Shown here one piece after another: positions 24,605 through 36,498 of a stretch of 64,000 nucleotides of DNA (position 1 is the stretch's first letter; every line of letters begins with the position of its first letter). This DNA is from Anthoceros angustus (Eukaryota; Streptophyta; Anthocerotopsida; Anthocerotales; Anthocerotaceae). The translations under genes were made by a program, and so were the position numbers. The stretch is from contig VJWM01000119.1 of assembly GCA_010909165.1 (NCBI GenBank), positions 558,001 through 622,000 on the forward strand, in the 5' to 3' direction. Under the pieces are notes generated by a model. It made no database searches. It was not told where the DNA came from and was given only the letters and a program-made list of their open reading frames with translations.

Positions 24605-27409
24605 CTAATAGTCTTTATGAGGCTGAAAAGTTTTGATGACTTGATCCAGGACATGCTGAGTATTCAAGAGATCAGCTCTTAATCTTGTGTTCCATTCATG
24701 CAACTCTTTGATATACTCACGCAGCAAGGCAGTCTCCACATGATGATGTCCAGCCAGGTCATGTCCAGCCAGCGAATGCCCTCGCTCAGAGAAGTTTATG
24801 TCTGCTCCAAAGCAACGACAACAGGATAAGACAGGTAATTTCATCGAAGCAAGCTAAGCAACCCGGCGATCGTTCTAGCTTCTCACCTGGCACAGGGGGA
24901 AGAGGCTCTTTGATCAGTGCCCAGGGCGGTATTCGATACTGAACCACAACAGTGTCAGCCTTGCGAGATGTGGAACTTGTTTTCCTTTCAGGAATAGGAC
25001 TGTTGTTAACGTGCCGATCTACCTCACCACGTAACTCGCTCGTTCGTGCGTCTTGTGGGACGACAACCTGGAAAAACCGGGACGTGGTCAGCAAACTACA
25101 CAAAAAACACAAAACCCAAAGAAAGATGACCTCGGCAAACTCACCAATCCTTCATGTCCAACACTTTCCTCCACCTCTCTGGGTTGTTCCACGCCTACGG
25201 GCTGGGAGTGTCTTATAGCTTGCAGATCCTCTACTCCGCCATCCACTTTGATTTCATCCAATTCTGGTCTCGCAATGTCGGCGGATTTCACCAGAGTCTG
25301 TCACACAACATAGCACTACCTTCAGGGTTGAGCCTGGTAACTGAAGCCGTCTGATTGTGCAAATTTGCCTTACCTGTTTTACCGAGGACCCAATTTTTGA
25401 TAACGTCTTTCTCATCCTCGTCCCAATATTGTCGGTCTCCTCAGCTTTAGCCTGCTTTTTGTCTCCTGCATCTCTTTTAGCGCTGTACTTCACGTAAAGC
25501 CTGATCTGTGTGCCAACCAATCACATCCGTGAGAAGAGCCAGAAACAGATAATATCCCCAAAGGAGAAAGAGGCTGTGACGTCTTAGACATACTTTACCC
25601 CACCGATGTCTCGCTAGCTCTCGGTCGTAATATCTGTTCAAAAGCTTGTCATCAAATCTTAGCCGCTTCACTCTGTATTCACACTACACATTAAGAGAAT
25701 CTCCACTCAGAAACTACAAATGAGCTCTCAAAAGAATATGTACTAAGTCTGCAAATCCTATTGCACGTCCATCTAGCACAAATGACATAGAAAATCTTAC
25801 CTCTCTCATCAGTATATAGAAAAAACACATACTTATGGCATATAGACCACCCAGACGGGCCAAGAAAGTAGCTGCACCCACAAAATTGCAGTCTTCGACT
25901 CAAACAGCCGAATCAAATCCTTGTCACCACTGAAACTGCAAGAAAGCACCTACACTAGGCATCTCATAGTTGACAGGAACAGCCATGGACAAGTAAGTTG
26001 CTCAAAGAACTTACCCGGACCTAATGATGCTGCATCGGACTTTTCAATCAGGTAGTCTGACAGCACATTGAGCTTTACTGTCACATTTAGGAAGCCTTCA
26101 GATGGATTTTGAAACGAAGACCATAGAGAGGTTCTGTTTTCCAAAAGTGTGCCTGGGATATATTGATGGAATGAGGCTTCCATCAGCTTCACCTCTCCTT
26201 TGTTTTTGTAGGCATATGGAACAAATGCAAACTGCAGGACATTCTCCTCCGTTCCCCTCAGTGTTCCTGGTACACCTCCTGATCCGTTCAATCCAGCTTC
26301 TAAAATCCCGTCTAACGAGGAGCTCAATCCACTGGAGGGGTCCCTTGAGGACACCGAAAAATCAAACCCAACTGCAGAAGCACGGCTCCCAGGGGTGTCC
26401 ACAAAATACCAAGATATGTAGTACTCATCCCTGATGAAATAGCAGTCTTGGCAATGGATCTGGACAAGAGGACCCTCGGTGGTGTTACCACAAGTGGCTT
26501 TGGCAAAAGTAGACAACGGAGATGTCCTCGCACCAATGGAACCTGGAGAGCCTGTAAGAACGGTTTCTAAGCCCCGCAGCTGTCCACAAGACATGCTTGA
26601 CACTACAGTGACATTGATCTCAATATCGTTCAAGATGGAGGCCACATCTTGCCCGTTGCCAATCTTCAAATTCTGTGCCACTGCTTTTCTATCAGCAGCA
26701 AACTCAAAGATCAACCTACAAGCCAAGAGCAAGTTATCAGAGTCCTGAACATTTGCATCTGACACTTCAAGTTATTCCCAGGGCATACGATGGACAGGAG
26801 AGTTACGCAGAAGTGAGTCCAAGAAAGAATATCCATCCGGCAATGGTGAAGGCTCCTCCCAACTCTGTTAACCGCTTGACCTGTGTCTTTTGGTCATCCT
26901 ATATCAGGCATGCAAGGGATCACTTTCAGGAGGAGCTGCAACATTTCAAAAAGCACATGAGCTCCGGCTGCAACCTTCCTTTCCATGGCTTCCACCTTAC
27001 AAACAACCGCGAACAGAGCTTGAGAGAAGCTCACCAGCCAATGGTGATTCGCATATGCATAGTCCAGGCGACTGATCCAGTACCGCCAACGAAACCAGGC
27101 AGATCGGCCGCCCCTCAGGGGAGCCTTGCGCAGGAGAAAGCACATAGCCAGCCATAGTCCCGCAACAACCAAGGTCACAACAACGAACCATATCTGTGCA
27201 GTAATTATCCTGTTTACCGTCACGTACTCCCTGATCAAATAGGAAACAGAGGCATTCTGCAGGCCATTTCCTCCGCTTTCGGTGATCCCGTCCCCGACTG
27301 AGGAAAAGGAGATGCAGCTGGTCTGTCCAAATGGCACGTAGTATCCAGGATCGCAAATACACCCGGAATCTCCAAAGGAGAAAGAGTTAGCTGGACAAGG
27401 AGTCCCCAT
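24605..27409 (-). CDS. Multi-pass membrane protein of the plant 'ephrin receptor-like' family, 673 aa
   Basis: Exons (minus): 27409-27035, 26898-26807, 26715-26015, 25898-25801, 25683-25594, 25505-25374, 25297-25145, 25067-24887 and 24804-24605. All joins are GT-AG and in phase (2022 bases). Order: Cys-rich start (PCPANSFSFGDSGCICDPGYY), membrane segment IWFVVVTLVVAGLWLAMCFLL, then WFRWRYWISRLDYAYANHHWL. DDQKTQVKRLTELGGAFTIAG follows, then a second membrane segment and a luminal domain with paired Cys (MSCGQLRG, CGNTTEG...CQDC). Next come a third hydrophobic segment (FLARLGGLYAIS), a basic cytosolic part (CEYRVKRLRFDDK) and a C-terminal coiled coil. The family name comes from database annotation; there is no kinase domain. 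Upstream of the Met a hydrophobic ILVVLVCQVSK run is cut off by TGA, so the true signal peptide probably starts near 27450 and a base may be missing. Confidence 0.82.
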
Positions 27410-28090
27410 CTTCGAAACCTGGCAAACCAGGACGACAAGGATGCTTCACTTCCTCCTCCTCATCCTCCTCACACCGCCCACCTGCTTAGTTTATCAAGGT
27501 CATCAGCCTGTTTCCTCGGCACTACTAGCTCGTCCAGCCAGGGAGCCGCAGCTGCCTAAACTGTGCTTCCGAGCTTAATTTCACCTCAGGGGTAAACTGC
27601 ATCACAATCGATGTCATATCAGTGCTCATATCAACTCACACAGGAGAAACAAACCTACCCAGTTTCCTGAGCACCATGAATCACCGTCACCGTGCCAGTG
27701 CCAGTGCTGTGCACAGGGCGTTTCATGGCGTTGTTACGACGTGGGCTATGGGTCGATGGGGTGTCTTGTTGTGTCCTCGTTGAGACAGGAGCATAGCCGT
27801 TTTATCTTGAGTGTGCAAAATTTCTATAAGACATCCCCAGCGTGAAAACTGAGCTGGAACAGCTCTCTGTGCTTGACATATGCAGGCACGTTTGGTTTTG
27901 GGTGGAACGTGGAGACTTTATATCAAAAACAAGAGATGGAAATCCGAATCTACTCCGAGACGAAGCGGAACAACCTCTACCCTCTGGACGGCACCAGGCC
28001 ATGGGAACTAAACGCATGCACTACGGGTGATACGTGCAACAACTCTAACTATTAGCTCAGGAAATTAATAGTCAATTTATATAAATATTT
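27410..28090. other. Spacer between the membrane-protein gene and the AT-rich satellite
   Basis: Holds the 5' leader and promoter of the minus-strand gene up to about 27.6 kb, then unremarkable DNA. No supported gene is seen. Confidence 0.4.
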
Positions 28091-30540
28091 ATGTAGGTAA
28101 GTATTGATCATAAAGAACTACTTAGAACACTCGATTTAAGTGGGTTCATCCTTCAAGGGTACTATTTAGTTACTATAATAATAATTAGCTAATTCAAAGA
28201 GTAGTAGGACTAGTAAAAATTATACAATATGAATTATAGTAACTAAATAATACTTAACTACTTAATAACTAATATTAAATATTTCAAATATGAACTATAT
28301 AACCTCAAATATTTATTTAGTTCATTCTTTTTTCATGAACTAATCAACATTGCTAGAATAATTAATGTGAATTTTCAAGAAGCGGGAAACATGACGAAAT
28401 TGTCTTTGACATGGAAGTAAGATTTTACATCATAAACCTCAAGTACCAAAATAATCTTTTGATCAAGTAATTCAAAGTCCTTGAGAATAATTATGAACTT
28501 GATTCGTAAAGGGGCGCCACGATAGCCTCGGAATTTGAGTAGCATGATTTGGTACTAGACCAGCATAATGTCTGCATGATGATTTTTTTTTCTTTGATTA
28601 TGTGTATATATGTAATCACTAATTATCTATAAGTTCATGTATTGACATCTCTTACTCCGTATATGATCATGGAAATGAGCCAATACAAGTGGGACAAAAG
28701 CTTGAAAAAGCAAATCCAAGTCTTCTCAAGAAGATGATGTAATACAAGTGTTCGGATGCCAACGAAAAAAGTTTTTTCACTCAGAGGTGAAAATTATCCA
28801 TCATGGCCCTTGAGGAATGGATTTGATGGGAAAATATACATATATGCCCCATAGAAATGGCATCTAGTTAATGTCATCCGTCACTCACTGCAAGTATTTT
28901 TGTCCCCTTGCTATCCAGCTATACTAGTCAATTTATTTGGATGGTCAACTTATATGTCAATAATTAGCTCACTCAAAGAGTAGTACGGCTAGTAAAAATT
29001 ACACAATATGAATTATAGTAACTAAGTAATACTTAACTACTTAATAACTAATATTTAATATTTCAAATATAAACTATATAACCTCAAATATTTAGTTAGT
29101 TCATTCTTTTTACATGAACTTATCAACACTGCTAGAATAATTAATGAGAATTTTCATGAAGCGGAAAACATGAAGAGGTTGTCTTTGACATGGAAGTAAG
29201 ATTTTACATCATAAATCTCAAGTACCCAAATAATCTTTTGATCAAGTAATTCAAAGTCCTTGAGAGTAATTATGAACTTGATTCGTAAAGGGGCGCCACG
29301 CCTGATGACGGCGTTTGAGTAGCATGATTTGGTACTAGACTAGCATAATGTCTGCATGATGATTTTTTTTCTTTGATTATGTGTATATATGTAATCACTA
29401 ATTATCTATAAGTTCATGTATTGACATCTCTTACTCCGTATATGATCATGGAAATGAGCCAATACAAGTGGGACAAAAGCTTGAAAAAGCAAATCCAAGT
29501 CTTCTTAAGAGGATGTTGCAGTACAAGTGTTCGGATGCCAACGAAAAAAGGTTTTTCACTCGGTGAAAATTATCCATCATGGCCCTTGAGGAATGGATTT
29601 GATGGGAAAATATACATATATGCCCCATAGAAATGGCATCTAGTTAATGTCATCCGTCACTCACTGCAAGTATTTTTGTCCCCTTGCTATCCAGCTATAC
29701 TAGTCAATTTATTTGGATGGTCAACTTATATGTCAATAATTAGCTCACTCAAAGAGTAGTACGGCTAGTAAAAATTACACAATATGAATTATAGTAACTA
29801 AGTAATACTTAACTACTTAATAACTAATATTTAATATTTCAAATATAAACTATATAACCTCAAATATTTAGTTAGTTCATTCTTTTTACATGAACTTATC
29901 AACACTGCTAGAATAATTAATGAGAATTTTCATGAAACATGAAGAGGTTGTCTTTGACATGGAAGTAAGATTTTACATCATAAATCTCAAGTACCCAAAT
30001 AATCTTTTGATCAAGTAATTCAAAGTCCTTGAGAGTAATTATGAACTTGATTCGTAAAGGCGCCACCGATGACGGCGTTGAGTAGCATGATTTTGGTACT
30101 AGACTAGCATAATGTCATGATGATTTTTTCTTTGATTATGTGTATATATGTAATCACTAATTATCTATAAGTTCATGTATTGACATCTCTTACTCCGTAT
30201 ATGATCATGGAAATGAGCCAATACAAGTGGGACAAAAGCTTGAAAAAGCAAATCCAAGTCTTCTTAAGAGGATGTTGCAGTACAAGTGTTCGGATGCCAA
30301 CGAAAAAAGTTTTTTCACTTAGAGGTGAAAATTATCCATCATGGCCCTTTGAGGAATGGATTTGATGGGAAAATAGACATATATGCCCCATAGAAATGGC
30401 ATCTAGTTAATGTCATTCGTCACTCACTGCAGGTACCTTTGTCCCTTTGCTATCCAAATATACTAGTCAATTTATCTGGATGGTCAACTTATTATCAACA
30501 TGATAAGTTCAAGAGTATAGATTGCAATCATAATTATTAT
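28090..30540. repeat. AT-rich satellite-like tandem repeat, about 3 units of 760-780 bp
   Basis: Anchor TTACTCCGTATATGATCATGG occurs at about 28652, 29431 and 30190, giving periods of 779 and 759. Each unit contains GAATTATAGTAACTAA, GGGGCGCCACG-like and CTAGTTAATGTCAT(C/T)CGTC segments. A short open frame (MTSLTPYMIMEMSQYKWDKS, up to 69 codons) recurs only because the repeat recurs. A related partial unit lies at 35165-35870. Confidence 0.85.
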
Positions 30541-30544
30541 ATCA

Positions 30545-30785
30545 TTCACTTCACATGCGAGGAGGAGAAACCCGAACAACTTCGTCATACTGGCCTCGGC
30601 TTCTGACCGCGCAAGGGGAGGGGGCATATCATTCACTTCACATGCGAGGAGGAGAAACCGTCATCACGGCCTCGGCCGACCGCGCAAGGGAGGGGCATAT
30701 CATTCACTTCACATGCGAGGAGGAGAAACCCGAACAACTTCGTCATACTGGCCTCGGCTTCTGACCGCGCAAGGGGAGGGGGCCC
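30545..30785. repeat. GC-rich direct repeats, about 2.5 units
   Basis: CATTCACTTCACATGCGAGG starts at about 30545, 30630 and 30702, each followed by AGGAGAAACC and a GACCGCGCAAGG tract. The middle copy is shortened. A diverged copy of the same motif is at 35828. The segment forms the boundary between the satellite and the LINE leader. Confidence 0.75.
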
Positions 30786-30789
30786 GTCC

Positions 30790-33700
30790 GTGCGGGCCTG
30801 GGCTCCAGCCTTCCGGTGGTCTAGCCTGCATCCGTCGGCGCCGCCCGCGGATGTTCTAGCCGTTCTTAGCGTGTGATTTTGGTGGATTCCGTCTTGGGGA
30901 TTAGCAGTTTTTAGCATTAGTTTTAGTTTTTTCCGGTGTTGGGGATACTAGTTTTTACCATCAGGTTTGGAGTTTTTCCGGCGTGAAGATTAGTCCTTTT
31001 TGGCATCTGGTTTGGCGGTCTCCGGCGTGAAGATTTCGTAGTTCTTCGGCATGAGGATGAGTTAAGGTTTTCGCCGGTGGGGAGTTTCCGACTTCAAGCG
31101 CAGGGATTAGTGGCTCTTAGTGTTGGATTTGGTATTTTTTGGCGTGGGGATTTGCTGTTTTTTGGCTTCTGGTGCGATGGTGTGCGGCGTGGGGATTAGT
31201 ACTTGTTGGCATTTAGGGTTTGGTTTTTTTTCTGAGGGGCGTGGTTGGTCCGGCAAGGTTGGCAATTTTCAGGTTTTATTTTTTTTTCTGCCATAGGTCC
31301 CCATTCGTTTGCTCCCGTGAAGCACACTCCATGCCCTGTGTGCGGGAAATTGTTCAAGCCTCAAGGAAATAAGAGCCATATTGGTCTGGTCCATAACGCT
31401 TTCGATCAGACCACTTGGGAGGCTCAGCTGTGGCTTGCGTCTTCTTCCTCCACTGTTGTCCTTCAGACTCCAGATACACTTCCTGGGCCTTCGCCGGAGT
31501 CTTGGCAGTGGTTGCAGAGGCAGGTTGATCATCTTCTCGCCCTGTACGAAGTGCGCTTCCCGGGACCGCGTCTTTTTCGGCGCCGTCCGTGGCGTCTTTG
31601 GGATGACGTCTGCCTCGCTTATCGCCTTCCCTTGGAGCGCCTTGCGTAGGATGCCCGTGACAAGGTTGCATGGGCCTTGTTCCTTTTCCTCCCTCGGTGC
31701 ACGTGGTGCCTTCGTTGCTCCCGGGGGAGGGGGGGCGAGAGGGGAGGTTTTTGGCCAACGCGAGGTCCCCTCCAGACTTCGCCGGTTTCGGGCGGGGGAT
31801 TGGGAGGTTTTGCAGAGGAGGCTGGTTGCGCTGCGAGGTCTAGGTTGGATTATGCTAAGCTGGACCATGTTCGCTCGGACCCTACGAAGGCACATCTGAA
31901 GACGTGCCTTTTGCCGGGTTGGGTCGGGGAGTATGCTTGCGTTGATCATGCTCTTCGCCCACAGCCGATGGCGCCAGCTTCCGAAGAGACTATCGCTGCC
32001 GTTCGTGCCCTTCATCCGAGTGCGGGGAACCCTATTTCGCAGGTTATCCAGGACTTCGTCCCTGAGGAGCCCTTGTGTTTAGCCAGGCGATCTTGATAGC
32101 ACCCTACGCTGCGTCTTTCTTTGGGTGGTCTTTCGGTGCATGCCTGACCACCTTGGGACCACTTACCCGGAGGATCCTCTAGCGGTTTTTCCGAACTGTT
32201 TTTTCTGGTGGCCGCATTGGCGAGGGGGGAGACCCCTCCTCGTATTTCTCAAGTTTTGGGGGCGAGCAGATTGTTGGCCATGGAGAAGCCCACTCTTGGG
32301 ATGCGCCCTATCACCGTAGACGAGTCGTTCTTCCGGCTTATTGGCCGTGGCTTTGCCATCCAGCTTCGGGAGCAGTTCCAAGCCCATCTTAGTTCACATC
32401 AGTTTGGGATTGCTATGCCGGGGAGCTGCGAGTATGTGGATTTCGGAGTGGAGGCGGTTCTCGAGACCCATACTAATTGGGTTGCTCTTTAGGTCGACCT
32501 TCAACACTGTCTCATGGTCGGCCATCTTCGACGAGCTCAAGAACACAGATGGGCAGTTGGCCAGCCTTAAGCTTATTCCCTTTGTCCGCTGTTTTTATGG
32601 GTCTCCTTCCAACCTCTATTATCAGCATGGGCCCTTGGTGGAAGGAGTTTCTATGCTGAACTCGGCGATGGGCACTAGGCAAGGTGACCCTCTTGGGGGT
32701 TTAGGGTTTAGGGTTTAGGGTTTTAGGCATTTATCTTCAACCGCCTCTTTAGTGTGGAAACGTTTGTATCCGTCTGTGGCCGATAATACCCATATCCTCG
32801 GGCCTAGAGACAAGGTTAAGGTGGCGTTTGATTTCTTCGCCTCACAGCTCTCCCGCCTTAAGCTTGGTTTGAAGGTCAAAATTATTAAGCGCAAGGTTTG
32901 GTCTCCCTCTGGCATTGTGCCTTTTCTTCGGTATCCGGAGGGGGATATTGCTTCTCCGCCAGGGCTTCGGGTTCTTGGTGTCCCGGTTGGGCCTCCTACT
33001 TTCATCCAGGATTATGTAGACGCGGCTTTGGGTGAGGATTTGGCTCACATCGACGATCTTCTCAACTGGAAGTCCTGCAAGTGGCGTTTGGGATCCTCTC
33101 CTTTTGTTTTGCGCGTCGGCCAGGGTACCTTCTTCGAATGGTTGCCCCCTCCCCGGTTCTCTTCTCTAGCCTAAGGGAGTTCGACCAGCGGCTTATGCAG
33201 GTTTTAGGCGACATCATCGGCCCAGGCACCTTCGAGTGTGCGGCGAGGATCTCTCGAAGCGGCAGGCATTTCTTCCTGTCGCTTTTGGGAGCACCGGTTT
33301 GCTGACCAAGGAGGCCTCCGCGCCCGCGGCTTTCTTAAGGAGCTGGGCTCTCTCTGCCTCCATCTTGTCTTCCCGTTTCTTAATCCGGCATTCACACATC
33401 CTGGAGGCTTTCATTGCGGGCGTTGAGGAGGGTGTCTTTCCCCTGTAGGCCTCGCTAAGGTTAGCTAAGGACTCTTTATCCTCCATGGAAAGGGCTGCCA
33501 TGCCGTCTTTTTCCTCGCTTCCCGAGGTTGGGCTCCGGGGGCTTCAGGCATCCTTCCTGGAGAAACATTATGGGCAAGCGTAGTTGGCCCTCCTCCATGA
33601 TTCCTCCATTTCTAGGCCCACTGGGGCTCATCTCCGCTCTTGCTCGAGGAAGGGGGCATGTTTTTGGCTTCTAGCTCGACTTAATATATAGGTGTTCCGC

Positions 33701-34545
33701 ATCGCACCAGCAACTTTTTCCACTGCGATGCTTTTTTGCTTGGGCTTGGTCCATCCTCTGACTTGCTCTCTTTCGACTTGCAGCTGGGGGGCCCCTCTCG
33801 ATGACTTCGGGCACACTTGGCTCGCTGGCCCGCGGGTGGGCATCTTATCGCTACGCACGACGCTGTCCAAGACGTCATATTTTGTTTTGCTAGGGAAGGC
33901 GGGTTCCTTCCATTTAGGGAGCACCTTTACACCTTGCTCAACGGGGTTTCGCATAAGGCTAATCTATTTTTGACTCGGGGGAATCAAGTTTCGGTTGCAG
34001 ATGTGGTTGTAACAAACCCCACCCGGGACAATGTCTGCGAACATGTTATCCTTAACCCTCCAGGTTGGGCGGCGGAGGGATGCATGACGGTTAAGGTCCA
34101 CAAGTACTCTCTTATGCAGGATGGCCACGCCTTCGTCCCCCTTGCCATCGAGACTCATGGAGCCATGGGCAAGAATTTCTCCAGGTTCGTCAAGTTTTGC
34201 GCCAAGGCTTATCATAGCCCCAAGAATGGGGTGGCCTCCCCCTTTCTTGTATTGTTGCTTTCTTCTAGCAGAGGATTTCCATTGCTCTGCAAAGGGCGTT
34301 GGCCAACACAGTGTACAGAACGATAGCAAGCGCGGGAGATGCGGCTTCTTCGACACTAGTGGTAAGTAGGCCTTTTCACATCCCTGACCATGAAGTTCTT
34401 CGGGCGGTTGGTAGTTTTGAGATGCGTGATCATGGGGGCTAGTCCCCTTAGCATGGTGTCCTTCGTTGGGTTTTCCCCCCTTTGTTTTTGGTGTGGATGG
34501 GTTTTTCCCATCATTTTTTTAATAATAAAGTCTCCTTTTCCCCCA
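30790..34545 (+). mobile_element. R2-like LINE retrotransposon, near full length, decayed
   Basis: Order along the plus strand: a leader of degenerate 46 bp monomers (30890-31240); a C2H2-type zinc finger (CPVCGKLFKPQGNKSHIGLVH, 31330-31395); reverse transcriptase core (RPITVDESFFRLIGR 32305; motif A VDL 32490; motif B GTRQGDPLGG 32670-32699; motif C VADN 32774); thumb (KVWSPSGIVPFLR, LRVLGVPVG). A linker follows, then a CxC...H...C zinc motif (33780-33830) and a nuclease-like region (THDAVQDVIF, LFLTRGNQVS, VADVVVTNPTRD, 33850-34035). The 3' end carries hairpin GATGGGTTTTTCCCATC (34496-34512). One N-terminal zinc finger plus a C-terminal restriction-like endonuclease is the R2-clade plan; an APE endonuclease was not found. 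Frameshifts, a stop after the first part of RT and a mutated catalytic box make it inactive. Confidence 0.8.
32697..32727 (+). repeat. Interstitial plant telomere repeat (TTTAGGG)3 inside LINE reverse transcriptase
   Basis: Three perfect TTTAGGG units (32700-32720) with a partial unit each side lie directly after RT motif B (GDPLGG). They stand where the family normally encodes a conserved hydrophobic strand of about ten residues. The LINE frame resumes after it in a different phase. Confidence 0.9.
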
Positions 34546-35164
34546 TTTGCTTAGACATATCTCAATGAAGTGACGTGAAGACGGCATACATAGTAGGCTA
34601 CAAACTCCTTGCTCAAAATTCCCTCAAGCCATTTAAACAAGTCTTAATGAGAAAGTTGCTGCACCGTAGATTGACAAATGCTTTGGAAAACTTGGCAATA
34701 GCATCTTCACAGATGAGCAAGAAACTCAAAAGTTAAATAATTATAAGTGGACACAAGGCGGAGCAGCAACAGCTTTCCATGAGCCCCCATAGTAACGACT
34801 CTGACCATCATCACCCTCAAACTCCAACGATCAGCACAATAACTTATCAAGCATTAGCAAGGATGTCTCAAACTTGAAGCAACAAATATCATGGTGCACA
34901 CAAGGCTGTATGCAAAGGCACGAAGTTGCTGGCAACAAATCCTAAGACACGAAAAAGGTTCTATTATCAGCCAGGCAATCACAAACGGAGTACATACACG
35001 CACCTCTAGCAAGATTAGTGGATCAATTGCAAGCGATAGTGCTAGGGCTGGCTAGAGTGGGAAAGAAACTGGTGGGAGGAGAAGCCTGATGCGGATGTGG
35101 AGGAAGGGAAGAAAAAAACCAACGACCCTGCAAAGTGCTGCTATAATCAATCTAACTCAATTAT
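34546..35164. other. Unassigned spacer after the LINE
   Basis: Begins with an AATAATAAAG tail typical of the LINE 3' end, then about 600 bases without a recognisable gene or repeat. Confidence 0.35.
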
Positions 35165-35870
35165 TACTTAATAATCAACTATTTATTTAGATAAGTATTG
35201 ATCATTAAGGAATACTTAGAACACTCGATTTAAGTGGGTTCGTCTTTCAAGGGTAATACTTAGCTACTATAATAGTACTTAATTAATTACTTAATAATAA
35301 TTAGCTCACTCAAAAAGTAGTAGGACTAGTAAAAATTACACAATATTAATTATAGTAACTAAGTAATACTTAGCTACTTAGTAACGAATATTTAATATTT
35401 CAAATATGAACTACATAACCTCAAATATTTAGTTAGTTCATTTTTTTTACATGAATCAATCAACACTGCTAAAATAATTAGTGTGAATTTTCAAGAAGCG
35501 GAAAACATGACGAAATTGTCTTTGACATGGAAGTAAGATTTTACATCATAAACCTCAAGTATCAAAATAATCTTTTGATCAAGTAATTCAAAGCCCTTAA
35601 GAGTAATTATGAGCTTGATTCGTAAAATGGCGGCACCATAGCGCCTGATGATGATGGCGCTCGAGTAGCATGATTTGGTACTAGACAGCCATAATGTCAT
35701 CCGTCACTCAGTGCAAGTACCTTTGTCCCTTTGCTATCCAGTTATACTAGTCAATTTATCTGGATGGTCAACTTATATGTCAACATGATAAGTTCAAGGG
35801 TATAGGTTGCAATCACGACTATTATCCTATTCACTTCACATGCGGGGAGGGGCACCCCGACCAACTTCGT
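35165..35870. repeat. Partial copy of the AT-rich satellite family
   Basis: Shares ACTTAGAACACTCGATTTAAG, GAATTTTCAAGAAGCGG and the CAACATGATAAGTTCAAGGG to TTCACTTCACATGCG end with the 28-30.6 kb array. The LINE and its flank thus sit between two members of one repeat family. Confidence 0.75.
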
Positions 35871-36498
35871 GGATATGCCCATTAACTCTTAGATTCACGT
35901 GTAACTTTGAATTGGTTTCACACTTTAGCTGGCACATCAAAAGAGTGCGGAGACTTAGATTCAATTCCAAAATGGGTTATTTTTTCCTTCAATACCTGTA
36001 AACTTATTTCTCCGTTTAAATTACTTTTTTATTACTGAATTCTAAAACCTAGCTATTTGTTTCTTTCCGCAAGGGCGGTCTAGTGATGCGACTCATGCTT
36101 CCGTGGAACAAGTGTGCAATAAGCAAATGGTGCCACCTTTGTTTAAAATTTGCAGAATAGTTTTGAAATTTTGTTTCACTACCTAGAACGTTTTTTACAA
36201 CTTTGCATTTTGATACATAAAAATATGGGCATGTAGGCCCATTCAAATAACTAAATAATACCATCTACCATAAAACATGTTAATTATAAAAGATGAAAAA
36301 GTATATTAATGTGTATTTTAAGATATTAGATCATCACAAAGAGACCCCAAGGGCTACGGTAAAATAGAGTAACTAAATTCCATGTCTAAAATCATCTACA
36401 TACTACTGAGAGAGGATATATACTAGGGGGATGGAGAGGCCTACATACTAATGAGGCCTCAACTACCAGTGTGGAGGGTGACCTCCAGATGGTGGATG
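35871..36498. other. Unassigned AT-rich spacer before the LTR element
   Basis: No gene, RNA or repeat that I can support. Open frames here are short and lack family features. Confidence 0.35.

Noticed and set aside
29421-29630. Small protein encoded in each satellite unit
   Set aside because: It recurs only because the DNA recurs, is intact in some units and not others, and shows no family.
31269-32015. Minus-strand 248-codon frame
   Set aside because: Antisense to the LINE zinc finger and RT start; no domain, and the plus strand is conserved with other copies.
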